DNA of 10,582 nucleotides, taken from contig CAYXRN010000113.1 in the NCBI GenBank assembly GCA_964467635.1, forward strand, positions 1 through 10,582, read 5' to 3'. The DNA comes from FW021-bin31 sp964467635 (GTDB taxonomy: Bacteria > Bacteroidota > Bacteroidia > Chitinophagales > Chitinophagaceae). Both the position numbers and the translations under genes were made by a program. Every line of letters starts with the position of its first letter. The stretch's first letter is position 1. The notes under the pieces are model-generated. The model was not told the DNA's origin. It searched no databases and saw nothing but the letters and a program-made list of their open reading frames with translations. Below are positions 1-8,738 of this stretch, piece by piece.

Positions 1-1281
1 GAGCCTTATTCTAAAGATCCTTCAATTGGTATTCGGTGGAATTTTAATAAGGAAGAATGGTTGGAAGGGTTGTCCTGGCTAGATTATGGAGATTTAAGAT
101 TTAGTTATGGCATTAATATACGTCCTACAACTAATATTTTTGCTTCGCAGGGATGGTATGAAGTAAATGGCAACTATAACGGTGTAACACGAATTTCCCC
201 ACATCTGGGTCTGATGCCTAACCCTCAGCTTAAACCGGAAAAGGTAAAGCAATTTAATTATGGATTTGATTTGGGCTTGTTTTCCGGGCAGTTTGGACTG
301 ACGTTTGACTATTACACCAAAAAAGTCTATGATATGCTTTATCAGCAGGATCTTGGTACTTCGACAGGGTTTAAGAGCACTTTTACTAATGATGCTGCTG
401 TATATGACTATGGGTATGAAGTTCAATTTAATATCAGGCCCTTTCCTGCCACCTCACCGTGGAACTGGACGATTAATTTGAACTGGGCGGTTAATAAAAA
501 CGTTTTATTGAGGTTGCCTGGAGGAGCTGCGGCCTTACTTTCCTCTGATGGTACCATTATTAACAGGGTAGGGTATGGCGCTTTATCAAATTTTCTGTAC
601 CTTTCTCAAGGTGTTTATCGTACCAGTGCAGATGTTCCGGTAGATCCGGTGACTGGTTTACTTTATCAAAGTAGCAGTGGTGCTTTCTATGAGGCCGGCG
701 ATATGAAATTCAAAGATGTTGATGGGAATTATATCACCAATAATACCGATCTTCAGGTTGCCGGTTCTCCGGTACCCCGGGTAACAGGAGGTTTTTCTTC
801 CTACCTTATTTATAAAAATTTCTCACTGAGTTTCAATGGCTCTTTTACTCTGAAGAGAGATCTTTTGAACAATGCGTTATCCGATCGCCTGGCTAACCTT
901 CGGCACCCGACGGAAACAGGGACAATAGTTGATTTGAAGGATGTAAATTACTGGAAATCTACAGGGGATGTAGCGAGATATCCTTATCCATTTAATTATC
1001 TGAATAGCACCGATCCGCTGGAGCCTCTGCAAACCATATTTCAGGAAGATGGTAGTTATTTTAAACTAAATGCCGTGACTTTGGGGTATACCCTAGATCG
1101 TAGCTTTACAGAGCAGTACGGAATAAGGGCTGTCCGCATTTATAGTACGGTTACGAATCTCTTTATGATAACGGATTATTCAGGACCTAATCCGGAATCA
1201 GTGACGCAGCTCGGCAGGGACGGCTTAGGTACTTACCCAATTTCAAGGACATTGACGTTCGGATTGAATATTGAGTTTTAA
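1..1281 (+). CDS. SusC-like TonB-dependent outer-membrane transporter, C-terminal part (partial, cut by left edge)
   Basis: The frame is open from base 1, so the gene begins upstream; the first in-window TTG at 61 is not a real start. The visible 426 residues are beta-barrel sequence: aromatic-rich alternating strands, a segment reading LMPNPQLKPEKVKQFNYGFD that is typical of the SusC/RagA barrel, and a final FGLNIEF ending in Phe, as expected for outer-membrane barrel insertion. SusC family proteins usually have about 1000 residues, so the signal peptide, carboxypeptidase-like domain, TonB box and plug lie outside the window. Known family role: energy-dependent import of oligomers across the outer membrane, capped by the SusD lipoprotein. 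The susD-like gene follows after 14 bases, which supports the pairing. The substrate cannot be read from the barrel. Confidence in the family is high. Confidence 0.93.
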   Translation, partial: EPYSKDPSIGIRWNFNKEEWLEGLSWLDYGDLRFSYGINIRPTTNIFASQGWYEVNGNYNGVTRISPHLGLMPNPQLKPEKVKQFNYGFDLGLFSGQFGLTFDYYTKKVYDMLYQQDLGTSTGFKSTFTNDAAVYDYGYEVQFNIRPFPATSPWNWTINLNWAVNKNVLLRLPGGAAALLSSDGTIINRVGYGALSNFLYLSQGVYRTSADVPVDPVTGLLYQSSSGAFYEAGDMKFKDVDGNYITNNTDLQVAGSPVPRVTGGFSSYLIYKNFSLSFNGSFTLKRDLLNNALSDRLANLRHPTETGTIVDLKDVNYWKSTGDVARYPYPFNYLNSTDPLEPLQTIFQEDGSYFKLNAVTLGYTLDRSFTEQYGIRAVRIYSTVTNLFMITDYSGPNPESVTQLGRDGLGTYPISRTLTFGLNIEF

Positions 1282-1295
1282 ATGGATATTGAATT

Positions 1296-2771
1296 ATGAA
1301 ACGAATTATTAATATTATTGTATGGGTTAGTTTGTTAGCGAGCCCGATATCCTGTAGAGATTTTTTGGATGTGAAGCCTATAGACCGGTTGAGCGATGGT
1401 TCATTCTGGCATACTAAACAGGATGTTGAGTCAGCAATAGCTAATGCTTATGGTCACTTATTTGATGTTTTAACCAATGGACCTTATATTCCTGCCAGTG
1501 GTGATATCCGTGCTGGCGAGATTCTTAACGGAGGCAGTTTTTATGAATTTGAAGCGATAGCGAATAATGACCTGACTTTTAAAGTTTATCCCAATCAACA
1601 TGAATATTATAATCTGGCAGAGCTGTCAGACTGGTATCCTTTTTATCAGGCCATTGCGGAGTGTAATATTGATATTAATCGGATCGCGGATGTTGCAAGC
1701 CTAACGGACAAAGAGGTAGCACGATATATGGCAGAGGTTCGGTTTATAAGGGCTTTCTCTTATTTTTTTATGTGTCGGCTTTACGGGGACGTTCCTCTTT
1801 ATACTAAACCTTATGATAAATCTGCCTTAGCGCGTACTCCACAGTTAGAGGTATTGCAATTTTGTCTGGATGATCTGGATAAAATTAAAGATGTGCTTCC
1901 CTGGCAATACGAGGATCAAACCAAATGGGGGGTGCGGGCATCCCGGGGGGCGGTATATGCGCTTATAGCAAATATAAACATGTGGATGGCCGGCTTTGAT
2001 AAATCTAACCAGCAAAAATATTGGAAGGCGGCGGCGGGGGCCGTTCAGTCTATTGTTGAGTCAGGGAAATTCAGCTTGCTTCCTATAGATCAGTTTAGAA
2101 AGATCTTTGAAGGGCGTTCCCGGGAAAGCCTGTTTGAATTTGAAGTGAATGCTAATTATGATCTGGCTACAATCTATGTCACAATAGGGGAGTGGACTCT
2201 CCATGATCCGATTGTGGAAGGGTATGGTTCCAGTGACTTGTTTTATAGCGGAACCTACCTGAAAAAGTTATTTCCACCGGATGCCCCTGATAAAAGGCGG
2301 GACTTGTGGTTTTATTTACCTTACGCTAATAATGATCAGTCTATGTTTTTGAAGTATAGTAATCTTGTTAACATGAATACCACTCATTCATGGAGATTAA
2401 ATGACAACCTTATGATTTTTCGCTATGGAGGGATTCTTTTGTTAGGAGCAGAGGCGCTTGCGAACTTAGGAGATAGTCAGGAAGCTGTAAAACTGCTTAA
2501 TAAGGTCAGAAGAAGGGCTGGAGCAGGAATATACAATTCGTCTGATGGGGATCTGAAAGATTTTATCTTTCAGGAGCGGCAAAGGGAGTTATGTGGTGAA
2601 GGGGCGCGATGGTATGACCTGGTCCGTACAGGAAGAGTACTAGATCCTAATCAGTGTATGGATGCACTAACACAGGAACAATTTAACCAGGGGGCCTGGA
2701 CATGGCCTATAGACCCAAAGGCCCGGGTGAATAATCCTAAAATAACATTGAATTCGTACTGGACTAAATAA
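1296..2771 (+). CDS. SusD/RagB-like nutrient-binding outer-membrane lipoprotein
   Basis: This 491-residue protein starts at an ATG 14 bases after the SusC stop. Its N-terminus is a lipoprotein signal with Cys20 in SPISC, followed directly by RDFLDVKP, a hallmark opening of mature SusD proteins. The N-terminal region (about 35-150) has the TPR-like helical pattern (DVESAIANAYGHL, EVRFIRAFSYFFMCRLYGDV). The C-terminal SusD/RagB region (about 270-491) includes the segments IFRYGGILLLGAEALANLGD, LLNKVRRRAG and FIFQERQRELCGEGARWYDL, and ends in a P-I-D-P...NPKITLN tail. Length and motifs match the full-length family. Known role: surface ligand binding and lid for the partner SusC. Substrate specificity cannot be inferred, because binding-site residues vary between loci. 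Confidence 0.95.
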   Translation: MKRIINIIVWVSLLASPISCRDFLDVKPIDRLSDGSFWHTKQDVESAIANAYGHLFDVLTNGPYIPASGDIRAGEILNGGSFYEFEAIANNDLTFKVYPNQHEYYNLAELSDWYPFYQAIAECNIDINRIADVASLTDKEVARYMAEVRFIRAFSYFFMCRLYGDVPLYTKPYDKSALARTPQLEVLQFCLDDLDKIKDVLPWQYEDQTKWGVRASRGAVYALIANINMWMAGFDKSNQQKYWKAAAGAVQSIVESGKFSLLPIDQFRKIFEGRSRESLFEFEVNANYDLATIYVTIGEWTLHDPIVEGYGSSDLFYSGTYLKKLFPPDAPDKRRDLWFYLPYANNDQSMFLKYSNLVNMNTTHSWRLNDNLMIFRYGGILLLGAEALANLGDSQEAVKLLNKVRRRAGAGIYNSSDGDLKDFIFQERQRELCGEGARWYDLVRTGRVLDPNQCMDALTQEQFNQGAWTWPIDPKARVNNPKITLNSYWTK

Positions 2772-2778
2772 AAGGGTA

Positions 2779-3480
2779 ATGAACAGAAGATCGAAAAAAA
2801 TATACAGCGGATTTGCAATTATGTTGCTTCTTGTAATTGGATTATTTTCTTCCTGCCAGAAAGATTATTATGAGGACTCTGGTTTACAGAACGGCATTTA
2901 TACGATCTCAACCCTGGACTTTTTGACTAAGGATACTTTCTTTTTTGATTCAGTGGTTACAATCATTCATCTGGCTGACATAGACCATATTATGGCTGAC
3001 TCTACCATTACTTTTTTTTCTCCAACGGATCATGCTATCGCGCGGGCGATGGATCAGTTAAATAGTGAGCGGTACGAGAATTTTGAAGATTCGTTGACAT
3101 TGGCAGATATTCCCGGGGAAGTATGGAGAAAATTTTTATTTCGTTATATTTTTAGGGGGAAGTACATGCTAAAAGATATAGCAAGGAGGGATCCGATACA
3201 GCTGGATGTTTATCCGGGAATGAATATGGAATCGTGGAATGGATATATTATGAACCTTGGTGTCTTGTTCAGCGATTATGAAGGTACGAAAGATGTTGGC
3301 CCGAGAACTTTGACGTTAACTGATATTGGAAATCTTGCTAATCCCAAAATGAGAACCTCGAACGTCGCTACATCTGATTTGCAGACGAAGAACGGGGTAA
3401 TCCATGTACTTGATGACAATCACGAGTTTGGTTTCTCTGCCAGTGATTTTGTGAACATAGTGAAACAATATATTTATTAA
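2779..3480 (+). CDS. Fasciclin-domain lipoprotein
   Basis: This 233-residue protein starts 7 bases after the SusD-like gene. A basic N-terminus (MNRRSKK) and a hydrophobic stretch lead to Cys26 in LFSSC, a lipoprotein signal. Residues about 38-215 look like one divergent fasciclin (FAS1) domain: ITFFSPTDHAIARAM matches the FAS1 H1 motif pattern (T-x-F-x-P-T-x-x-A-F), a helix-rich middle with VWRKFLFRYIF follows, and NGVIHVLDD near 205-213 matches the H2-like G-V-I-H-V-I-D motif. FAS1 domains act in extracellular adhesion or ligand contact. In Bacteroidota SusCD loci, fasciclin lipoproteins are a recurring accessory, probably surface exposed. The role here is inferred from that context: an accessory surface glycan- or polymer-binding protein. 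No catalytic signature is visible. Confidence 0.82.
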   Translation: MNRRSKKIYSGFAIMLLLVIGLFSSCQKDYYEDSGLQNGIYTISTLDFLTKDTFFFDSVVTIIHLADIDHIMADSTITFFSPTDHAIARAMDQLNSERYENFEDSLTLADIPGEVWRKFLFRYIFRGKYMLKDIARRDPIQLDVYPGMNMESWNGYIMNLGVLFSDYEGTKDVGPRTLTLTDIGNLANPKMRTSNVATSDLQTKNGVIHVLDDNHEFGFSASDFVNIVKQYIY

Positions 3481-3501
3481 GGGTAAATAGTTATAGAATT
3501 T

Positions 3502-5124
3502 ATGGATAATCTGATTTTTTATAGGAGTTTAACGTGGTTATCAGTAACGACGGCTCTGCTTTGTGGTGTATCCTGTAATAAGATAGACTATAAGGGTACT
3601 AATCCCTACGCGAATGCCAAAGCACCGTTGACAATTGGTATAAACACGGACTTTATTTCCCCATTAGCAGGTAAACCGGGTACGGTCGTTACCCTGACAG
3701 GAGAGGATTTTTCAAAATACCGAGACAGTGGAATGCGCATTAAATTTAATGGGATTCCGGGGAAAATTGTAAAAGCAGGAGATAGTGTACTGGAGGTAAA
3801 AGTTCCTGAAATGGCCAGCAGCGGCATGATCACACTTACTGTTTTGCATCAGGTGTTTCCCGGTCCTGTATTCCAGGTGAAAGGGGAGATTAATATAGAC
3901 CCCGCTTTTCACGCCATGCCGGGTGCGGATGGTGTGATCAATTGTATTCAGTTTGTCCCGGGAGGAAAGTATATTATAGGTGGTTCTTTTGATGATTATG
4001 ACAATTCGGGGCTTGTAGATGGTTATCATGGAATTGCGAGGATTAATGGGGATGGTACGCTGGATAAATCTTTTACAATAGGAAAAGGGATACAGGGAAC
4101 GGTTAACACGATAGTCGTACAGGCAGATGGGAAATACATTGTCGGAGGCAATATCAGTAATTATAATGAACGTTTCAAACCGGGGACTATTTCTAATATT
4201 GTGCGTTTGAATGCCGATGGTTCTATAGATAGTATGATCGTTAAGAATCAGAGTGGCATCAGAGATACCGTCCCTTCTCTGAATGCTTATTTTGACGGCG
4301 TAATAACTAAAATATTACAAGTGCCATCGAATGGAAAACTCGTTGTTATAGGTGATTTTACTTATTTTATGCAAAAGGATTTTACCATTCCAACATTAGA
4401 CGGGAAAAGAGATTCAGTCAGAATTGACAGTATCAGAATGGAGGGTATCGCCAGACTGAATGAGGACGGTTCTTTCGATTCGACTTTCAATTATGATTTA
4501 ATGGCAGGAAGAAGTTATGAGGGAGCTAACGGCCCTATTCAGGATGCGCTGATACAAGATGATGGAAAGGTAGTCATAGTTGGAAATTTCACAAAATACC
4601 ATAATAAAAAAGTAAGCAGGATTGCCCGCCTTAATTCAGACGGTTCATTGGATGCTTCATTTGATCCAGGATCAGGACCCGATGACCGGGTGTTTTCGGT
4701 TTCCCGTTTGCAGAATGGAAAATATTTGGTAGCCGGTCAGTTTAATCAGATTAATGGAGAAGAGAGCCGAAAGCTTGCTGTGTTAAATGTTGATGGTACA
4801 CTGGATCAGAGTTTCAACATAGGTTCAGGCCCTACAGCAGGTCCGGATGGTATTATTCTTAGGGCACAGGCTTTAAAGAATAATAAAATATTTGTAACCG
4901 GGTTCTTCAACCAATTTTCAGGTGTGAGACGTGGCGGTACACTGGTGCTGAACGCGGACGGAAGTATAAGTAAAACCTTTAATAATCTTGGTATAATGGA
5001 GCCCTCAGGTAGCGTTCTTCAGATCCTTAATGTGCCGACTCCGGAGCAGGCTACTATTATTGTAGGAGGTTTTACCAGCTATGATTTTAAACCTGTTGGA
5101 CATATTGCTTTATTAAAATATTAA
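3502..5124 (+). CDS. TIG-domain plus delta-60-repeat (beta-propeller-like) lipoprotein
   Basis: This 540-residue protein starts 21 bases after the fasciclin gene. Its lipoprotein signal ends at Cys25 in CGVSC. Residues about 50-115 form an IPT/TIG-like immunoglobulin fold (SPLAGKPGTVVTLTGEDF...IKFNGIPG...LEVKVPE). From about 130 to the end come delta-60 (DUF5122-type) repeats, each with a strand like DGKYIVGGxF followed by IARLNxDGSLDxxF. Units can be read near 154-190, 208-243, 276-327, 353-386, 404-437 and 459-492. A final half unit (515-540, IIVGGFTSY...GHIALLKY) could close a seven-bladed propeller with the N-terminal strand. No catalytic motif is seen. The place in the operon and the lipid anchor suggest a surface ligand-binding protein, the usual position of an SGBP. 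The C-terminal 67 residues have a degenerate paralogue at 8857-9060. Confidence 0.87.
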   Translation: MDNLIFYRSLTWLSVTTALLCGVSCNKIDYKGTNPYANAKAPLTIGINTDFISPLAGKPGTVVTLTGEDFSKYRDSGMRIKFNGIPGKIVKAGDSVLEVKVPEMASSGMITLTVLHQVFPGPVFQVKGEINIDPAFHAMPGADGVINCIQFVPGGKYIIGGSFDDYDNSGLVDGYHGIARINGDGTLDKSFTIGKGIQGTVNTIVVQADGKYIVGGNISNYNERFKPGTISNIVRLNADGSIDSMIVKNQSGIRDTVPSLNAYFDGVITKILQVPSNGKLVVIGDFTYFMQKDFTIPTLDGKRDSVRIDSIRMEGIARLNEDGSFDSTFNYDLMAGRSYEGANGPIQDALIQDDGKVVIVGNFTKYHNKKVSRIARLNSDGSLDASFDPGSGPDDRVFSVSRLQNGKYLVAGQFNQINGEESRKLAVLNVDGTLDQSFNIGSGPTAGPDGIILRAQALKNNKIFVTGFFNQFSGVRRGGTLVLNADGSISKTFNNLGIMEPSGSVLQILNVPTPEQATIIVGGFTSYDFKPVGHIALLKY

Positions 5125-5134
5125 GAAATTGAAA

Positions 5135-6843
5135 ATGATGAAACATATTTCGTGGTATGCCGGTTGTCTGATTTTATGTATTTCAATACTAACAGTGTCT
5201 GCCTGCCTTAAAAATAGTTTTCCGGTAGTAGGCCCACCGGATGATGTAAAGGGAGATAGTACGACAACACCTCCAGAAAAGGAATCAGTGCAAAGAAAAG
5301 TATTGATCATTGGCATCGATGGTTGCAGGGGAGATGCTTTGGAAGTTGCAGATGTCCCACATATCCATTCGCTGCTGCCACATGCTATTTATAGTTTTGA
5401 TGCGCTTACTGACCCGCCGACATGGAGCGGGCCGGGCTGGAGTTCTATGTTGACTGGTGTTTGGAGCAACAAGCACGGAGTTAAAGATAATTCATTTTCC
5501 GGTAATCATTTAGGAGCCTACCCGTCTATATTCAAATACATAAAACGTATCAATCCAAAAGAAAAAATTGTTTCTATCTGTTCCTGGGCACCCATTAATG
5601 AATACCTGATGAATAATGCAGATATTAGAATTAATACAAATGAAGACGATAAAGCTACAAAAGACAGCGCTATATCACACTTAGAAAATGACGATCCTGA
5701 TATTATGTTTCTGCACTTTGATGATGTAGATCATGCTGGACATCAATTTGGATTTGATACAACTGTTTCTGAGTATATGCAGGCGATCTCAAAAGTAGAC
5801 GCGTATATAGGAGAAGTATTACAAGCCTTAAATAAGCGGCCGGAGATAAGTAAAGAAGACTGGTTGATTATAATTTCAACGGACCATGGAGGGAATATAA
5901 ATGGCCATGGGGGTAATACATACGCTGAAAAGAACATTTTTACTATTTTTTATAATAAACATTTCCCTTCAAAAGAATTGGTGCCTCCTGAAAACACTTT
6001 ATCAAGCGTTTATTTTCAAAGCGTTAATCAGTCAGGACAGGTTATCGACAATACAAACAGCTCTTCTTTTCTTGATTTTGATAGTTATGCCGGGTTTACG
6101 TTACAGGTAGAAGTACAGGCTCCGAGTCCGCTACAAAAAGATGATCCGATCCTCACTAATAAAGATTGGAATAGTGGTTCCAACAGGGGGTGGGTTATCG
6201 CAGTTGATGGCCAAAGCTGGAAATTTAATGCTGGAGGAAATCACAGTAGGATTGATATTGATGCGGATGCTCCTGATCTGAGCGATGGTAAATGGCATAA
6301 CATTGCTGTTACAGTGGATAAGGATGGTTATATTCAATTATATCAGGATGACAGCTTATATAATTATTCTAGTGTAAAGGGAGTGCTGGGTAATACATGG
6401 AGTACGGGTTCAAACGTTAAGCTGGCGACCGGCGATGACATTACCGGTGGCTACAGAGCTAGTTGGGGGGTCAGTAAGTTTATTGTTGCTAATATAAGGG
6501 TGTGGGATACCGTACTCAGCCTGGATGATATGAAGGCGTATGCTTCGTCTTGTGATACGGCTATTTCTCCNNNNNNNNNNATCCATTTATTAATCACTTG
6601 GTCGGATGGTGGAAAGGCACTGAAGGGAAAGGAGATCTTTTTAAGGATTATGGTCCCTATGGCGTGGATATGCAACTTTATGGTGATCCGGCATGGATAA
6701 AGCAGCAGCTGGATTTATGTAATCAGCCGTTGCCTCCTTCTGTTCCTACTATAGTAGATATTGCTCCTTCTATTTTAGCATGGCTAAAAATACCGGTGGA
6801 TCCGGGATGGGGACTGGCGGGTATATCCTGGTTGCCTGATTAA
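5135..6843 (+). CDS. PDE1: lipoprotein phosphodiesterase (alkaline phosphatase superfamily) with LamG-like domain; frame interrupted by an N gap
   Basis: ATG 5135 (or 5138) is preferred over the TTG at 5129. The lipoprotein signal ends at Cys24 (TVSAC). The core, about 53-280, is type I phosphodiesterase/nucleotide pyrophosphatase-like: IGIDG gives Asp62; SGPGWSSMLTG aligns Ser98 with the Thr/Ser nucleophile of NPP enzymes (T-F-P...TG); DHAGH gives Asp199 and His203; STDHGG gives Asp250 and His251; NGHGG gives His258. All expected two-metal ligands are thus present. A LamG-like jelly roll follows (about 285-470, with LSDGKWHNIAVTV). The end (PTIVDIAPSILAWL) is the usual C-terminal element of the phosphatase fold. 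Ten N bases at 6571-6580 change the frame from 2 to 1; alignment to PDE2 needs about 5 bases there, so the gene is probably intact. Predicted cell-surface or periplasmic-facing phosphoester hydrolase; substrate unknown. Confidence 0.88.
6571..6580. other. Run of ten N bases (assembly gap placeholder) inside PDE1
   Basis: Ten undetermined bases lie between the codons for ...DTAIS-P and (N)PFINHLVGWW. In the paralogue PDE2 the matching stretch is TSITPDNPFYHNLVGWW. Restoring P-D-N-P requires about 5 bases in place of the ten Ns, or 5 plus a multiple of 3. A literal length of ten would throw the gene out of frame. The apparent frame change is therefore attributed to the placeholder length. Confidence 0.95.
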
Positions 6844-6877
6844 CGAACATAGTGAAATTTGACATAAAAGTTAGAAA

Positions 6878-8578
6878 ATGAAAAAGCTAATTATCTTATT
6901 ATTTTTGTTTCCAGTACTTGCCTTTTGTTTTTCTTCCTGTAAACGGATAGATTTTGTTCTTCCTGAAAACTGGGGAGAGCGTAACGGAGATGCAGTATCG
7001 GACAGTTCACTTATATATGGTAAGCAGTGGACGGGGAATAAAAGGAAAGTATTGATCATAGGTGTTGGTGGATGCAAAGGAGATGCTTTAAAAAAGGCCA
7101 ATGCTCCTAATATTAAAGGACTCTTACCACATGCCATTTACAGCTATTATGCGCAAATTCAAGCACCTACTCTGAGCGGCCCGGGATGGAGTTCTTTGCT
7201 GACCGGGGTGTGGAGTGATAAGCATGGAGTGAAAGACAATACTTTTTCAGGAAATAATTTCATGCGATATCCTTCAGTATTGCAATACATTGAAGGCGTC
7301 CATCCTGAGTGCAAAACGATTTCTGTTTGTTCAGAACCATCCATTAATACATACCTACTTCGCAATGCGGATATCAAAATAAATACAAATGGGGATGATG
7401 AAGCATCAAAGGATAGCGCTATTGTCCATCTTACAAATGGAGATCCGGATATCATGTTTCTGGAGCTTTCAGAAGTAAATCATGCCGGACTTCAATTCGG
7501 ATTTGATACAACTGTAACTCAATATATGGAAGCCATTACAAAAATGGATGGCTATGTGGGAGAAATATTACAGGCTATGAACCAAAGACCTGAAATAAAT
7601 AAGGAGGATTGGTTGATTATTCTTACCTCTGAGCATGGTGGAACCAGTAGTGGAACTGGAGGGAATTCAGACGCTGACAAAAATATATTTACCATATTTT
7701 ATAACAAAAAATTTCAATCTAAAGAACTTACTCCTGCAACAAACGTCTTAAAAACGGTCTATTTTACGGGCTTTCATGATGCAGGACAGGTGATTGACCC
7801 TACCAAATCATTTCTTGATTTTAATGACTATTCAGGGTTTACACTTCAAATTGAGGTACAATCTCCCGATCCACTTGAAAATGATGATCCCATTTTAACA
7901 AATAAAGACTGGAATAGTGGAGGAAATAGCGGTTGGGTAATAGCGGTAAGTGGTCAGAGCTGGAAGTTTAATGCAGGAGGGAGCGGACGAGTAGATATTG
8001 AAGCAGATGCACCGGATTTGAGCGATGGTAAATGGCACAACATTGCAGTAACAGTGGAAAAAAATGGGCATCTTATTAAACTGTATCAGGATGACAGTAT
8101 GTACAGTTACCAAAACTATAATGGTTTTCTAGGGAATACCTGGAGTACCGGGTCAGAAGTCAGGCTGTCCACCGGAGATGATATTACCGGTCTGTACAAG
8201 GGGAGATGGGGAATTAGTAAATTCCTGGTCGCAAACATCAAAATATGGGATACGGTAATGACCTCAGAAGATATGAAGCAATATGCGAGTCCGTGTGATA
8301 CGAGTATTACTCCGGACAATCCCTTTTATCATAATTTAGTAGGTTGGTGGAAAGGAACCGAAGGAGGAGGCGATACTTTTAAAGATTACGGACCATACGG
8401 ACAAGATATGCAGCTTTTGGCCGACCCTTCATGGATAAGACAGCAGAACGATCTGTGCAATCAGCCCCTACCCCCGTCGGTACCTACTATTGTTGATGTT
8501 GCGCCAACTGTGCTGGCCTGGTTTCAGATACCCCAAAAAGCAGGTTGGGGATTAGAAGGGCTTTCCTGGTTGCCCTAA
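6878..8578 (+). CDS. PDE2: full-length paralogue of PDE1 with most metal ligands lost (predicted pseudoenzyme lipoprotein)
   Basis: This 566-residue protein starts 34 bases after PDE1. The lipoprotein signal ends at Cys21 (CFSSC). It aligns with PDE1 over its whole length with few gaps, and well over half of positions are identical by eye. The candidate nucleophile is kept (Ser100 in SGPGWSSLLTG), but metal-ligand positions are changed: IGIDG becomes IGVGG (Gly64), DHAGH becomes NHAGL (Asn201, Leu205), STDHGG becomes TSEHGG (Glu252, His253 kept), and NGHGG becomes SGTGG (Thr260). The LamG-like part (about 290-470, LSDGKWHNIAVTV kept) and the C-terminal PTIVDVAPTVLAWF are well preserved, and there is no stop or frameshift. 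The family fold is nearly certain. Loss of hydrolysis is an inference from the missing ligands; a binding, scaffolding or PDE1-partner role is possible. Confidence 0.88.
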   Translation: MKKLIILLFLFPVLAFCFSSCKRIDFVLPENWGERNGDAVSDSSLIYGKQWTGNKRKVLIIGVGGCKGDALKKANAPNIKGLLPHAIYSYYAQIQAPTLSGPGWSSLLTGVWSDKHGVKDNTFSGNNFMRYPSVLQYIEGVHPECKTISVCSEPSINTYLLRNADIKINTNGDDEASKDSAIVHLTNGDPDIMFLELSEVNHAGLQFGFDTTVTQYMEAITKMDGYVGEILQAMNQRPEINKEDWLIILTSEHGGTSSGTGGNSDADKNIFTIFYNKKFQSKELTPATNVLKTVYFTGFHDAGQVIDPTKSFLDFNDYSGFTLQIEVQSPDPLENDDPILTNKDWNSGGNSGWVIAVSGQSWKFNAGGSGRVDIEADAPDLSDGKWHNIAVTVEKNGHLIKLYQDDSMYSYQNYNGFLGNTWSTGSEVRLSTGDDITGLYKGRWGISKFLVANIKIWDTVMTSEDMKQYASPCDTSITPDNPFYHNLVGWWKGTEGGGDTFKDYGPYGQDMQLLADPSWIRQQNDLCNQPLPPSVPTIVDVAPTVLAWFQIPQKAGWGLEGLSWLP

Positions 8579-8738
8579 ATCGATACCATCTAAAAATCCT
8601 AATTGGATTTTGATGAGGTGCCATTGTAAGATAGACAAAATGTGAGCCGGATAGGTGCATCTTTTTCTTTAGTAGGCAATTGTCGGTTACTTCTATCGCA
8701 GTCAATTTTGACTGACTGCTAAAGAAATGGAAATAACC
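8579..8738. other. Intergenic stretch without recognised gene
   Basis: This is the first part of a 526-base stretch with no intact gene. On the minus strand the frame of the DUF1016-like remnant stays open through this part, but its residues no longer resemble that family, and overlap with the 3' end of PDE2 argues against a real gene. A small hairpin with 7-bp arms (8699-8705 CAGTCAA with 8708-8714 TTGACTG) has almost no loop and is weak. No promoter of the Bacteroidota TTTG/TAnnTTTG type was recognised. Confidence 0.5.

Noticed and set aside
61..1281. TTG at 61 as the start of the SusC-like gene
   Set aside because: The frame is open and barrel-like back to base 1, so the gene is cut by the window edge.
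5901..6110. Small + strand frame inside PDE1
   Set aside because: It lies in another frame of the conserved phosphodiesterase and LamG sequence and has no features of its own.
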